In this document: piece after piece, positions 17,369-25,781 of the stretch
How the letters are laid out: each line of letters opens with the position of its first letter
Position numbering within the stretch: the first letter of the stretch is position 1
NCBI GenBank assembly: GCA_903875225.1
Contig: CAIQVJ010000108.1
Span: 62,001-126,000 of the forward strand
DNA length: 64,000 nucleotides
Direction of reading: 5' to 3'
Source of the DNA: an uncultured Pseudomonadota bacterium
GTDB taxonomy: Bacteria; Myxococcota_A; UBA796; SXON01
Program-made: the position numbers and the translations under genes
The notes under the pieces: generated by a model
The model's input: the letters and a program-made list of their open reading frames with translations, nothing else
The model's database searches: none
What the model was told of the DNA's origin: nothing

Positions 17369-17390
17369 TGCAAGCTGCAGGAGGCAACAC

Positions 17391-18341
17391 GTGTACCGCG
17401 TCTTGAACAGCACGAACCCCAACCGCGCGCGTGCGTGGTCCAACCTTGCGTTCACCGTCGTGATGGCCACCCTGGTCCCGCTCGGCATCTGGTGGATGGT
17501 GCTCATCGGCCGCCTCGTGAACGAGAACAACGAGCTGCGCGTCCTCACCCAGGGCGACACGCCCGAGGTGCGGGAGGAGCACGAGCGCCGGCGGGTCATG
17601 GCCTGGGGCGAGAGCGGGCTGATGGCGTTGCTGACGGTCTCGGTGGTGGGGCTCTCGTACGGGGCGGCCATGCGAGAGCGCCAGCAGATGCGTCGCCTGG
17701 AGGGGGTGCTGGCCGCGAGCACGCACGAGCTGAAGACCCCGATCGCAGGTATCCGGGCGCTCCTGGAGTCCCTCGAATCGGGCGTGCTGCCCCCCGAGCG
17801 CATGGGCCCGCACCTGACGCGCGCGCTCGGCAGTTGCACGCGACTGGAGCACCTGGTGGACGCCGTGCTCACCTGGCAGGCTGCCCTCGCGAACCCCGAG
17901 AGCGCCGTGCGGAACACCGAGGTCCGCACCCTCCAGGAGTGGCTCGCACCGCTGCTGCCCGGGGTCGAGCTGGACCTCGGGGAAGCTGCGACAGCGCCGG
18001 TCCGGGCCTCGGCCGACGTGCTGCGTGTCGTCGTGGAGAACCTTTGGGGAAACGCCACCAAGTATGGTGGCAAGAACATCGCGGTCACCGCGGCCGTGGA
18101 GGGCGCCGTGGTGCTCGTCCACGTGCGCGACGATGGCATCGGGTTCGATCCGGCCGATGCTGAGCGCATGTTCGAGCCCTACCAACGCCTGCACACCCAC
18201 ACGCGCGGGACGGGCCTCGGCTTGTACATTTCACGTACGCTCGCCCGTGCGATGGGGGGTGACCTGCGCGCGCGCAGCGCCGGACCCAACACAGGCGCCA
18301 CTTTCACAATCGCCCTGCCCGGGGCTGCACGGAGTGCCTGA
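17391..18341 (+). CDS. Membrane sensor histidine kinase
   Basis: The 316-residue kinase has two membrane segments (about 20-40 and 75-93) flanking a very short periplasmic loop of about 35 residues. A HisKA domain with phospho-acceptor His112 (ASTHELKTP) and a HATPase domain follow: N-box ENLWGNATKYGG, G1 DDGIGFD, and G2 TGLGLYI. The GTG start at 17391 has an AGGAGG site just upstream. The tiny sensor loop suggests it senses the membrane or a partner protein. The stop overlaps the response-regulator ATG (TGATG). Confidence 0.9.
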   Translation: MYRVLNSTNPNRARAWSNLAFTVVMATLVPLGIWWMVLIGRLVNENNELRVLTQGDTPEVREEHERRRVMAWGESGLMALLTVSVVGLSYGAAMRERQQMRRLEGVLAASTHELKTPIAGIRALLESLESGVLPPERMGPHLTRALGSCTRLEHLVDAVLTWQAALANPESAVRNTEVRTLQEWLAPLLPGVELDLGEAATAPVRASADVLRVVVENLWGNATKYGGKNIAVTAAVEGAVVLVHVRDDGIGFDPADAERMFEPYQRLHTHTRGTGLGLYISRTLARAMGGDLRARSAGPNTGATFTIALPGAARSA

Positions 18342-19051
18342 TGATCCTCGTTGTAGAAGACGAAGAGCTCGTTGCCGACATGGTTCGGCTCAACCTCGAA
18401 CACGCGGGGTTCGCGGTGGAGACGTGCACGACGGCCGAGGCAGCGCTCGCGCACATCGGCGCGGCGGAGCTGATCGTGCTCGACCGCATGCTGCCGGGCA
18501 TGGACGGGCTCGAATTCGCCCGCGTCGTCCGGCGCACGCTCACCGTCCCGATCCTGATGCTGACGGCGAGAGGCGAGGTGGCTGCCCGGGTTGCGGGGCT
18601 CGACGCGGGCGCTGACGACTACCTGGCGAAGCCCTTCGCCATGCCTGAGCTGCTCGCCCGTGTGCGTGCGCTGCTGCGTCGGGCGCCCGCCGCCGCCCCC
18701 GAGCCGGCCCCGAAGCCACCGGCGGCCCCCCGGGGCAGCGGCCGAACGATCCGCTTTGATCGCTACGTGGTGCACCTGGACACCCGCGAGGCGACCACCA
18801 ACGAGGGCACCGAGATCCTCACCGAGACCGAGTGCCAGCTGCTGCTCTACTTCTACGATCACGCGGGAGAGATGCTGAGCCGCACCGACATCCTCGAGAA
18901 CGTGTGGGGCATGGACCGCTTCCCGACGGCGCGCACGGTGGACAACTACGTGCTCCGACTCCGGAAGCTGTTCGAGCCCGACCCCGAGAGCCCGCGGTAC
19001 CTCATCACCGTCCGCGGACGCGGGTACAGCTTCCGGATCGACCCGGCGTGA
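18341..19051 (+). CDS. OmpR/PhoB-family response regulator
   Basis: 236 residues. The receiver domain (1-120) has acidic residues EDEE at 6-9, phospho-acceptor Asp48 in LIVLDRMLPGMDG, Thr in LMLTA and Lys in YLAKPF. An Ala/Pro linker leads to a winged-helix DNA-binding domain (about 140-236; ILENVWGMDRFPTARTVDNYV, YLITVRGRGYSF). It is the cognate partner of the upstream kinase, with which it overlaps, and its stop overlaps the next gene as GTGA. The three genes form one coupled unit. Confidence 0.93.
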   Translation: MILVVEDEELVADMVRLNLEHAGFAVETCTTAEAALAHIGAAELIVLDRMLPGMDGLEFARVVRRTLTVPILMLTARGEVAARVAGLDAGADDYLAKPFAMPELLARVRALLRRAPAAAPEPAPKPPAAPRGSGRTIRFDRYVVHLDTREATTNEGTEILTETECQLLLYFYDHAGEMLSRTDILENVWGMDRFPTARTVDNYVLRLRKLFEPDPESPRYLITVRGRGYSFRIDPA

Positions 19052-19809
19052 GCCGGGCGGTCGAGCTGCTGCAGGCCCTCGTCGAGAGCCCATACGCTGC
19101 CCTGGCCCTCCGCGACGACGTGCTCATCGACATCATCGCGGGGGACTGGCGGGCCCGGGTGCGCTCGCCGCTGGGCCGACCCGGCGTGTACATGGACCCG
19201 GTGGCCGACAACTCCGGCGACGGCACGCTCACCTGCTCCGAGGCGGACCTCGACCGGATGTTGCACCGTGAGCCACCCATCGGGGAGGTGGGACTCGTCC
19301 ACGGCACCCGCGACTACCCGAAGCGCAAGCGCCAGGCGCACCTCGTGCTGGTCGCTGCCGCGCTCGGGTGGGCCGGGCCGTGGCCGGACCCCGCCGCCTC
19401 CCCCGATCACCACGATCTCGTTGCCAACGCGCTCTGCGAGCTGGCGCTCGGACCGTGCGACCGGAGCTTTCGGGCAGGTGGGATCGCGCTGCGTGGCACC
19501 GACACGGCCGCGGGCTGCTCCATGCTTGCCGATGCCGGCGTCCACGCAGTCCGGCTGGACGTCGGCGCACGCGAGGAGCTCGACCCGGCCCTGCAGGTGC
19601 TGGCGCGCATCGCCCAGCACGTACAACGCCAGGGTCCGCCCGGCGGCGATGCCTGGTTCGGCGCACACCGTGTGACGTTCGAGCCGGATCCGGCGTTCCC
19701 TTGTGGGTGGACCGTGCCCGAGGGCCGGGGGGGCGTCTGGCTGGCGACCCGGCACCCTCCGGGCTTCGCCTACTCCGGCAGCGGGACCGGCGGGTCGAAC
19801 GCGAGCTGA
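19048..19809 (+). CDS. Unknown protein coupled to the two-component pair
   Basis: 253 residues starting from GTG inside the response-regulator stop codon. There is no signal peptide, membrane segment or recognised motif. The protein is rich in Ala, Asp, Gly and Pro, with features such as RLDVGAREELDPALQVLARI and a Trp/Gly-rich C-terminus. Translational coupling suggests it works with the kinase-regulator pair, perhaps as an accessory protein. Its last 40 bases overlap the 3' end of the convergent lipoprotein gene. Confidence 0.6.
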   Translation: MSRAVELLQALVESPYAALALRDDVLIDIIAGDWRARVRSPLGRPGVYMDPVADNSGDGTLTCSEADLDRMLHREPPIGEVGLVHGTRDYPKRKRQAHLVLVAAALGWAGPWPDPAASPDHHDLVANALCELALGPCDRSFRAGGIALRGTDTAAGCSMLADAGVHAVRLDVGAREELDPALQVLARIAQHVQRQGPPGGDAWFGAHRVTFEPDPAFPCGWTVPEGRGGVWLATRHPPGFAYSGSGTGGSNAS

Positions 19810-21104
19810 ACCGGAGTGGGCAGGTCCGGAAGAGTGGTCTGCCGGTCGAGCAGGCCTGTCGCCGGGTCGAAGCGCTGCAGATCGCCTGCGCCCGTCTGCG
19901 GGTCTCCGGACACCCAGATGCCGTTGCCGCCATCCCGGACCATGCCCGACGGCAGCGCGCTCACGCCGAGATCGTAGGTGAAGCTGCTCTGCACCTCGCC
20001 GTTCGCGCTCCGGGAGACGTGCGCGACGATCGCGGAGGTGTTGTAGAGCACCCAGAGCCCGGTCCCGTCCAGCGCCATGTCGAGAGGCCCGGAGAGGCCC
20101 CGGGGCCCTGTTCCGTCGTCGACGAACGTCGTGAACGCCGCATCCGACGCCAGCTCCCCGTCTGCCGGGGCCGTCGCGGTGGCACCCGAGATCGTCCCCG
20201 GCGACGCGACGCGGAAGACCGTGTCGCTGCCCGGGTCTGCAAGGTAGAAGCCGCCGTCTGCGTCGAAGTACGTGCGCACGGGCGCGATCGCTCCGGCGAC
20301 GGTCCACGAGCGGATGGGGGTCAGATCAGTGGACCCCATGAAGCTACGGCGCAGATCGTCGACGCCGAACACGAGGATCCCGGCGAAGCCGTCGTCGCGC
20401 ACCTGCACCGTCACCCAGAGGTTCCCCTCGGCGTCGGTGTCCAGATCGTCCACCTGCGCCGAGTCGAGCGCCGTGGAGGTCACCTCGTGCAGCACGGTCG
20501 CAGCGCCGTTTCCTGCGATGTCGCCGGGCTCCACCACCAGGAATCGCGTGCCGTACGTCGGCGACGAGATCGTCCACAGGTTGCCCCACAGGTCCCAGGC
20601 GACCCCGCGGAGGTCGTTGGTCTGCGCGAAGGTGAGCACGGCGTCTGCCTGGACGGACGCCCCGGGGTCCGAGAGCCCCGTGTACCCGGCCAGGCTCTCT
20701 CCCGAGATCCCCCAGAGGCGGCCGCTGGAGGGCTGCGGCTCCGCCTTCACGTCGAGGCTGGCAGTGCCGCCGTCCGGAACGCAGATGGCCGAGATCGTGT
20801 CGTGCAGCAACCCCGAGGTGGAGCCTGCGAAGTCGTCGGGCGCCGCGACACCCCGGCGTACGGCAACGGTGTAGGTGCCGCTCGGGAGCGTGGACGTGCC
20901 ACTCTCGCTGAACGTCCCGACGAGGGTGTCCGTGCTGTCGTAGACGTCGACCGTGGGGTCGACGAGCCACGCGGCATCGAAGTCGTCGGTGTGGACATCC
21001 AGCGTGCCGGAGCCTCCGTCGGTGCAGGCCGAGTCGAGGGCCTTGCCGCCGTTGCAGGCGAGGAGCGGGGCGCAGAGGAGGAGCAGGACGGGGACGTTTC
21101 GCAT
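19770..21104 (-). CDS. Lipoprotein with NHL/SMP-like beta-propeller
   Basis: 444 residues with a lipoprotein signal (CAPLLAC, Cys17). Residues about 30-120 form a beta-sandwich carrying a DSTDTLVGTFSESG-like region. From about residue 125 there are propeller strands: LRGVAWDLWGNLWTISSPT, DDLDTDAEGNLWVTVQV, FDADGGFYLADPGSDTVFRV, LDMALDGTGLWVLYN and GMVRDGGNGIWVSGD. These fit an SMP-30/NHL-type propeller. It is anchored outside the cytoplasm; no enzymatic residues are claimed. Confidence 0.7.
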   Translation of the reverse strand: MRNVPVLLLLCAPLLACNGGKALDSACTDGGSGTLDVHTDDFDAAWLVDPTVDVYDSTDTLVGTFSESGTSTLPSGTYTVAVRRGVAAPDDFAGSTSGLLHDTISAICVPDGGTASLDVKAEPQPSSGRLWGISGESLAGYTGLSDPGASVQADAVLTFAQTNDLRGVAWDLWGNLWTISSPTYGTRFLVVEPGDIAGNGAATVLHEVTSTALDSAQVDDLDTDAEGNLWVTVQVRDDGFAGILVFGVDDLRRSFMGSTDLTPIRSWTVAGAIAPVRTYFDADGGFYLADPGSDTVFRVASPGTISGATATAPADGELASDAAFTTFVDDGTGPRGLSGPLDMALDGTGLWVLYNTSAIVAHVSRSANGEVQSSFTYDLGVSALPSGMVRDGGNGIWVSGDPQTGAGDLQRFDPATGLLDRQTTLPDLPTPVQLAFDPPVPLPE

Positions 21105-21278
21105 CGCTGCTTCTAACCCAGCGGGGGCCGTGACAGCCGTCAGTCGCCCCCTGTCGGACGTCCGTCATCGGGCGGGGGGCCTCAGAGGTCGTACGCCGCG
21201 GATCCGGGCGGCACGCCCCGTGCTCCCGCCTCCGGGTGCGCGCACTCCGCGCGCACATCCACCCCTCCGAGGCGATCC

Positions 21279-21836
21279 ATGACCCAGTCCACCCCGTGCA
21301 GCCCCCGAACGACCCGCTTCCTCGAAGGGGAGCGCCTGTACCTGAAGCTGCTGAGCGAGGGGCGCGGCGCGCTTTTCGTGACCGCCTCGTCCGGCGCCGA
21401 CGAGGTGGCATGCCCCGCCGTGATCGCGACTGGAGGTGAGCTCATCGCAGCCTTCGTGCACCCGGATGTGCCTGCGCCGACGATGCCGCCCCTCGGCTCG
21501 ACCGAATTCCCACGTTGGGTCGCCTGCGCGCCGCGGTTCCCGGACGATCGGGTGGAGACCGCCCGCGTGGTCGTCCTCGTGGACGACGGGTCGCTCACCG
21601 CCGCCGCGATCACGAGCCTCGCCTGCGGGCTCCGCCGCGCGGGTGCCCGCAGGCTGGTGGTCGCCGCCCCATGGCTGCACCCCCTGGCGCGCCGAGCCCT
21701 CGCGATGATCACAGACCGCGTCGTCACCTGCGCCCAGGGCCCCCGCCCGCTGCGTTACGACACGGCGCCCCATGAGCGCCCGCAGCGCAGCCCCGCGGCG
21801 TTCAACGACGCGATCTCGGAGACCGTGTGGTCGTAG
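21279..21836 (+). CDS. Phosphoribosyltransferase-like protein
   Basis: The 185-residue protein carries VVVLVDDGSLTAAAITSL, the PRPP-binding strand-loop of type I phosphoribosyltransferases, followed by GLRRAGARRLVVAAPW. The canonical loop is VDDGxATGxT; here TG is replaced by LTAAA, so PRPP binding may be altered. The N-terminal half is not family-specific. A GAGG sequence lies just before the ATG. No partner genes suggest a substrate. Confidence 0.55.
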   Translation: MTQSTPCSPRTTRFLEGERLYLKLLSEGRGALFVTASSGADEVACPAVIATGGELIAAFVHPDVPAPTMPPLGSTEFPRWVACAPRFPDDRVETARVVVLVDDGSLTAAAITSLACGLRRAGARRLVVAAPWLHPLARRALAMITDRVVTCAQGPRPLRYDTAPHERPQRSPAAFNDAISETVWS

Positions 21837-21857
21837 ACCCTCCGCCGCGGATGCCCG

Positions 21858-22949
21858 CTACAAGTCGTACAGCATGTACTGCAGGATGTTCAACACCTCG
21901 GTATCGGTGTTGGGGATCACGCGGAACGTGCTGAACACGACCTTGCCTTGAACGTCGTTGAAGCTCACGAGCATCGGAACGGACGTGAGCGTGTAGTCGT
22001 CGAGGCCGTCGGAGTAGGACACGTTTCCGGTCAGGTGAACCGACACGGACGTCGACGTGTTCTCGATCGGCGGCCACACGGGCAGGTCGTACTCGATGCT
22101 GACGTAGTCGGACCCGAGGTACTCGGCCATGGAGGTGTCCGAGACCGCAGCGCTCACGACGTCGTAGTTCCCGGTCTGCGCGTCGTTCGGCAATTCGTCT
22201 GCGCCGACCCAGTCGATGCGGTCCGGCCAGCCGCGCTCGACGGCGTCGTACGCCCAGTCGCTCGCGTACATGCTGCCGCCGGCCTCGACGTACGCCCGCA
22301 GGTTTGCGAGGTTCTCCTCGGGTACCGGATCGGTGTCGTCCGTGAGGTTGTAGATGACGCCGTCCTCCGTGAACCCGCCGTTCAGGAAGATCAGGTCGTA
22401 GGCGCCCATGGCGTCGGCATCGCCCAGGAAGGCGTTCACGGCTTCCTTGCTCTCGCCGTCCACCAACGTGTAGTTCGTGAACCCGAGCTGCTGGAGCACC
22501 AGGTCGAAGTCGTCGTAGAGGCCGGTGACGATCGCGATGTTCAGGTTCTGGGGGTCGAAACAGTCCGGCTCGTCGAGGCTGTAGGTCTCGCCGGAGGAGA
22601 GGTAGATCTCCTCGTCGTACAGCATGGTGTCGCCCGACTGGACGTACAGGTGGTAGTCGCGGTCCCCAGGGAGGTCGGTGAGGTCCCAACGCCCGTCTTC
22701 GTCCGAGTACGACTCGATGGTGTCGTAGATCACCCCCTTGTCGTCAGTCAGGTTCACATACGCGACGGCGTCGGCGAGCCAGTTGCGCCCGGAGGGGTCG
22801 CAGACCCGGCCGTTGATGCTGCCGGGCTCGACCTCCACGACGTCCTTGGGCTTGTAGACCAGCGCACTGTCGTTGCAGCCTGCGCCAAGCGCGGTGAGCG
22901 CGGCGAGGGCGGCGAGGTAGCGGACGGCAGCAGGGATCATTTCGCGCAT
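21858..22949 (-). CDS. Lipoprotein with carboxypeptidase-regulatory-like and GATase-like domains
   Basis: The start is ATG 22949 (MREMIPAAVRYLAALAALTA, then LGAGC) with a GGAG site upstream; a TTG-initiated extension to 22961 is less likely. 363 residues. Residues about 40-120 (INGRVCDPSGRNWLADAVAY, GRWDLTDLPGDRDYHLYV) form a carboxypeptidase-regulatory-like beta-sandwich. Residues about 135-360 (NIAIVTGLYDDFDLVLQQLG, DLIFLNGG, NLRAYVEAGGSMYASDWAYD) resemble the flavodoxin-like class I amidotransferase fold found in DUF4350-type proteins, without a visible catalytic Cys. It is exported, with unknown role. Confidence 0.65.
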   Translation of the reverse strand: MREMIPAAVRYLAALAALTALGAGCNDSALVYKPKDVVEVEPGSINGRVCDPSGRNWLADAVAYVNLTDDKGVIYDTIESYSDEDGRWDLTDLPGDRDYHLYVQSGDTMLYDEEIYLSSGETYSLDEPDCFDPQNLNIAIVTGLYDDFDLVLQQLGFTNYTLVDGESKEAVNAFLGDADAMGAYDLIFLNGGFTEDGVIYNLTDDTDPVPEENLANLRAYVEAGGSMYASDWAYDAVERGWPDRIDWVGADELPNDAQTGNYDVVSAAVSDTSMAEYLGSDYVSIEYDLPVWPPIENTSTSVSVHLTGNVSYSDGLDDYTLTSVPMLVSFNDVQGKVVFSTFRVIPNTDTEVLNILQYMLYDL

Positions 22950-22983
22950 GGGCGTCTCCAACTAGGGGTGCAGTATATACCCA

Positions 22984-24129
22984 CTACGATCGGGCTGCGC
23001 GCGCTGTGACACGGGCGGCGTCGTAGAGTTCGACGAGAGCGGGCACGCGGGACGACCAGGACCATTTCGCCAGCACGGAGGCGAGCGCGGGGCGGGGCAG
23101 ATCAAGCGACCTGGAGACAGCCTGGGCCGTGGACTCCCCGGGTTCAACCGAGACTTCACCGGGAACTCCGTACGCACCCCCAGCCATCACGACCGTTCGG
23201 AGCCCGAGCGCCGAATAGTTCAGAAGCTTCATGGGAAAACCCGCGCACGTCTCTCGCGGCACGATGGCGACGTCGGCGCCAGCGATCCAGTCCCGAGCGG
23301 ACGGCCAGCGTGCGGAGACCGGAACGGCAGCGTGCCAGACGCGGCGCGCGGCGCGCGCGGTCCAGGCCGGGCCCACCAGCAGGAGATGCCAGCCGGGCAG
23401 CGCCTCCATGGCGGCCGCCAGCCCGCCCAGTCCCTGAAAGGCGTCGGGCGTGCCGGCGTAGACCAGCCAACGGCCGCTGTTCGGCCGCCTCGGCTGCACC
23501 CCCGCGAAGTCACTCGCGAACAACCCCGGCGGGATCACCGCAGCCCCGAGAGGCCCAAGGGCGAGCGCCCCGCGGGCGCTCAGCGCCACCGCGCCGTCGG
23601 CGAGCCGCGGCAAGCGGTCGAGCGCGTGGCCGAGCGCGCGAAGGCCGGGCAGGCGGGAGTAGCTGGGGAGCTCCTCTGCCATCAGCGTGTGCTGGCCATA
23701 CACCAGCGCGGGAAAGTGCCGCATGCGCGTGGCGCTGCGGGCGACCACGCAGGAGAGCAGCGCCTCGTGGTTGTGGGCGTGCACCACGTCGAAGGGGCGA
23801 TCGCGGAGCACCTCCGCCACCACCCGGGCAAGGCGCAGGTCCAGCACAGGCTTCACCACGTCCGGCCCGCTCCGCATGCGTCGATACCCGGGTACGCCCG
23901 GCGCCCGGTGCACCGGGGTTTCGCCCAGGCCAGCCGGCATCAGCCCCGCCCCGTGCGCGTAGGCAGCGATCTCGACGTGGTGACCGGCCTCGACCAGCGC
24001 GCGGGTGGTGCCCGCGAGCAGGAGCTGGGACCCCTGGTCCGAAGGGAACGGGAACGCCCCCACCTGAAGCACCCTCAACGCCGGGCGCTCATTCGACCCG
24101 CCACAGCGAGGCCCAGACGGCGTCCCCAT
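22984..24129 (-). CDS. Glycosyltransferase family 4-type
   Basis: The 381-residue GT-B enzyme has N-terminal RVLQVGAFPFPSDQGSQ and FDVVHAHNHEALL, and a C-terminal donor domain with YAGTPDAFQGLGGLAAAMEA, WHLLLVGP and the Glu-containing ETCAGFPMKLLNYSALGLRT (acidic/EX7E-like region). It overlaps the 3' end of the preceding polytopic gene by 41 bp if the ATG at 24129 is used; TTG 24075 or GTG 24069 would shorten it. It probably adds sugars to a lipid-linked surface glycan together with its neighbours. Confidence 0.8.
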   Translation of the reverse strand: MGTPSGPRCGGSNERPALRVLQVGAFPFPSDQGSQLLLAGTTRALVEAGHHVEIAAYAHGAGLMPAGLGETPVHRAPGVPGYRRMRSGPDVVKPVLDLRLARVVAEVLRDRPFDVVHAHNHEALLSCVVARSATRMRHFPALVYGQHTLMAEELPSYSRLPGLRALGHALDRLPRLADGAVALSARGALALGPLGAAVIPPGLFASDFAGVQPRRPNSGRWLVYAGTPDAFQGLGGLAAAMEALPGWHLLLVGPAWTARAARRVWHAAVPVSARWPSARDWIAGADVAIVPRETCAGFPMKLLNYSALGLRTVVMAGGAYGVPGEVSVEPGESTAQAVSRSLDLPRPALASVLAKWSWSSRVPALVELYDAARVTARAARS

Positions 24130-25771
24130 CCTTGAGCTCGCCGGCCGGCTCCACGTGGACCCCCGCCTGCAGCGAGGCCGCCCGCACCTGCTCCGGCGTG
24201 GGGCTCCAATTGTAGATCATGGGAGCCGTCGCCCGCAGCGAGAGGTAGTGCCCACCCCGCGCAATCTGCAGCACGCGCCACGGCTCGTGCACCTTGCGCG
24301 AGAACGCGGCCCAGGTGTGCAGGAGGTCGATCCCGGGGGCGCGGATGTCGACCATGCCGTAGACCTCGTAGTCGCTGGTCACCAGGCGCTGCACCTGCGC
24401 GCTCGCCAACAGGTCGAGCAGCGCCCGCTGGCCGCTCTCCCGAAACGTGGACTGCGGAGCCGTGGCCAGCACGCTGTCGGTCTCCCCGAGCTGGTGCACC
24501 CCGGCGATCACGGAGGGCGCGCACAACCCGACGCCGACGACCGCCCGCACCAGGGACCGCGGGCGGCCCGCCAACGCCGCGACCCGCACGGCCGAGAGCG
24601 CGGTCCACAGGCCCCAGAACACGCTCGCCTGGGCGAGGTGGTGCAGATCGTGGTTGGCGAGGAAGAGCAGCCCGGTGGCGAGCGGGCACAGGACCGAGAG
24701 GAACCGCAGCAGGGCGTCGCCCGGAGAGGGCGCGCCGCGGCGGTCGGTCCAGGAGAGGACGCTACCCCAGAGGACGACCAACAGGCTGACCGCCCGGCCC
24801 ACGGAGAGCTCGGGCACAGCATCAGCGTGCAGCGCCCAGCTCCAGAACGCGTTCGGGTCGCCGAAAAAGGCCACGAGGTTCCCGGCGCTCTCGCGCGCGG
24901 CGGATGGCGCGCTCCACCGCGAGAACTGCATCGCGAGGGTGTCGTGCGAGTGTACACGCGCCGCAACGGGGAGAGCGGTTGCGTGCAGGTTCGCGAGGAT
25001 CAACGGCGCGAGCCCCACGAGGGGGAGCCCGAGCAGGAGCGGCCACCGCACGGCCACCGGCGGGCTCACGGCTGGCCGATCCCGCCGGGTGAGCAGCGCG
25101 GCGAGCGCGATGGCCACGACCACCGGGACGAAGGTCGCCTTGGCACAGAGCCCGAATGCGACCCCGAGCGCGATGCCGAAGGTCCCATGGACTCCGCCCC
25201 GCCAGCGCCGCGACCAGAGCGCCCACACCGTGAGCAGGGCACCCGCCTGCAGGAGCACCTCGGTGCCCGACAACACCCGCTTGAAGAACACGAACGACCA
25301 GTCGCTGCCGAGCACGAGGGCGCCGAGCCCGCCAGCGAGCTCACCCACGTGGATCGTCACGAACCGCGCGGCGAGCACGAGCAGCAGGCCGCCCAGCGCG
25401 ACGCCCACGAACGCCCCTGCCTGCCAGCCCGCCAGGGCCGAGACGACCCGCGCCGGCAGGTCCGCGAGGCCGCCCGTGTAGCTGTTGATCGCGAGCGGGA
25501 CCTCCAAACTGCCGAACTGCAGCCGCTCCATCGGGCGGGACTGGCTCGCGACGAATGGCCCCCAGGCGCGCGGGGCCTCCGCGGCGGGCGGGTCGAGGTC
25601 GGTGAGCACGCGCGGCGGCGCGCTCGCTCCCCACCCGATCGCGACCTCACCGACGAGCCCGACCTCCCTCGCCGACGTGGCAGCGAGCGCGAAGTAGAGC
25701 CCGAGCCCTGGCAGCCAGGCGGGGACACGCAACGCTCGATGGTCTGGGTTGAACGCCACGAGGCCCGCCAA
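24089..25771 (-). CDS. Polytopic membrane protein, GT39-like
   Basis: 560 residues with about ten hydrophobic segments between residues 15 and 440 and a soluble C-terminal part of about 110 residues. The layout resembles GT-C (PMT/ArnT-like) integral membrane glycosyltransferases using polyprenyl-phosphate sugars. A conserved-looking acidic first loop is hard to identify, so the class is tentative. The likely start is TTG 25771 or GTG 25759, 10 bp after the MopE-type gene. The 3' end overlaps the GT4 gene, which supports one operon. Confidence 0.6.
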   Translation of the reverse strand: MAGLVAFNPDHRALRVPAWLPGLGLYFALAATSAREVGLVGEVAIGWGASAPPRVLTDLDPPAAEAPRAWGPFVASQSRPMERLQFGSLEVPLAINSYTGGLADLPARVVSALAGWQAGAFVGVALGGLLLVLAARFVTIHVGELAGGLGALVLGSDWSFVFFKRVLSGTEVLLQAGALLTVWALWSRRWRGGVHGTFGIALGVAFGLCAKATFVPVVVAIALAALLTRRDRPAVSPPVAVRWPLLLGLPLVGLAPLILANLHATALPVAARVHSHDTLAMQFSRWSAPSAARESAGNLVAFFGDPNAFWSWALHADAVPELSVGRAVSLLVVLWGSVLSWTDRRGAPSPGDALLRFLSVLCPLATGLLFLANHDLHHLAQASVFWGLWTALSAVRVAALAGRPRSLVRAVVGVGLCAPSVIAGVHQLGETDSVLATAPQSTFRESGQRALLDLLASAQVQRLVTSDYEVYGMVDIRAPGIDLLHTWAAFSRKVHEPWRVLQIARGGHYLSLRATAPMIYNWSPTPEQVRAASLQAGVHVEPAGELKDGDAVWASLWRVE

Positions 25772-25781
25772 GGCCCCCTGC

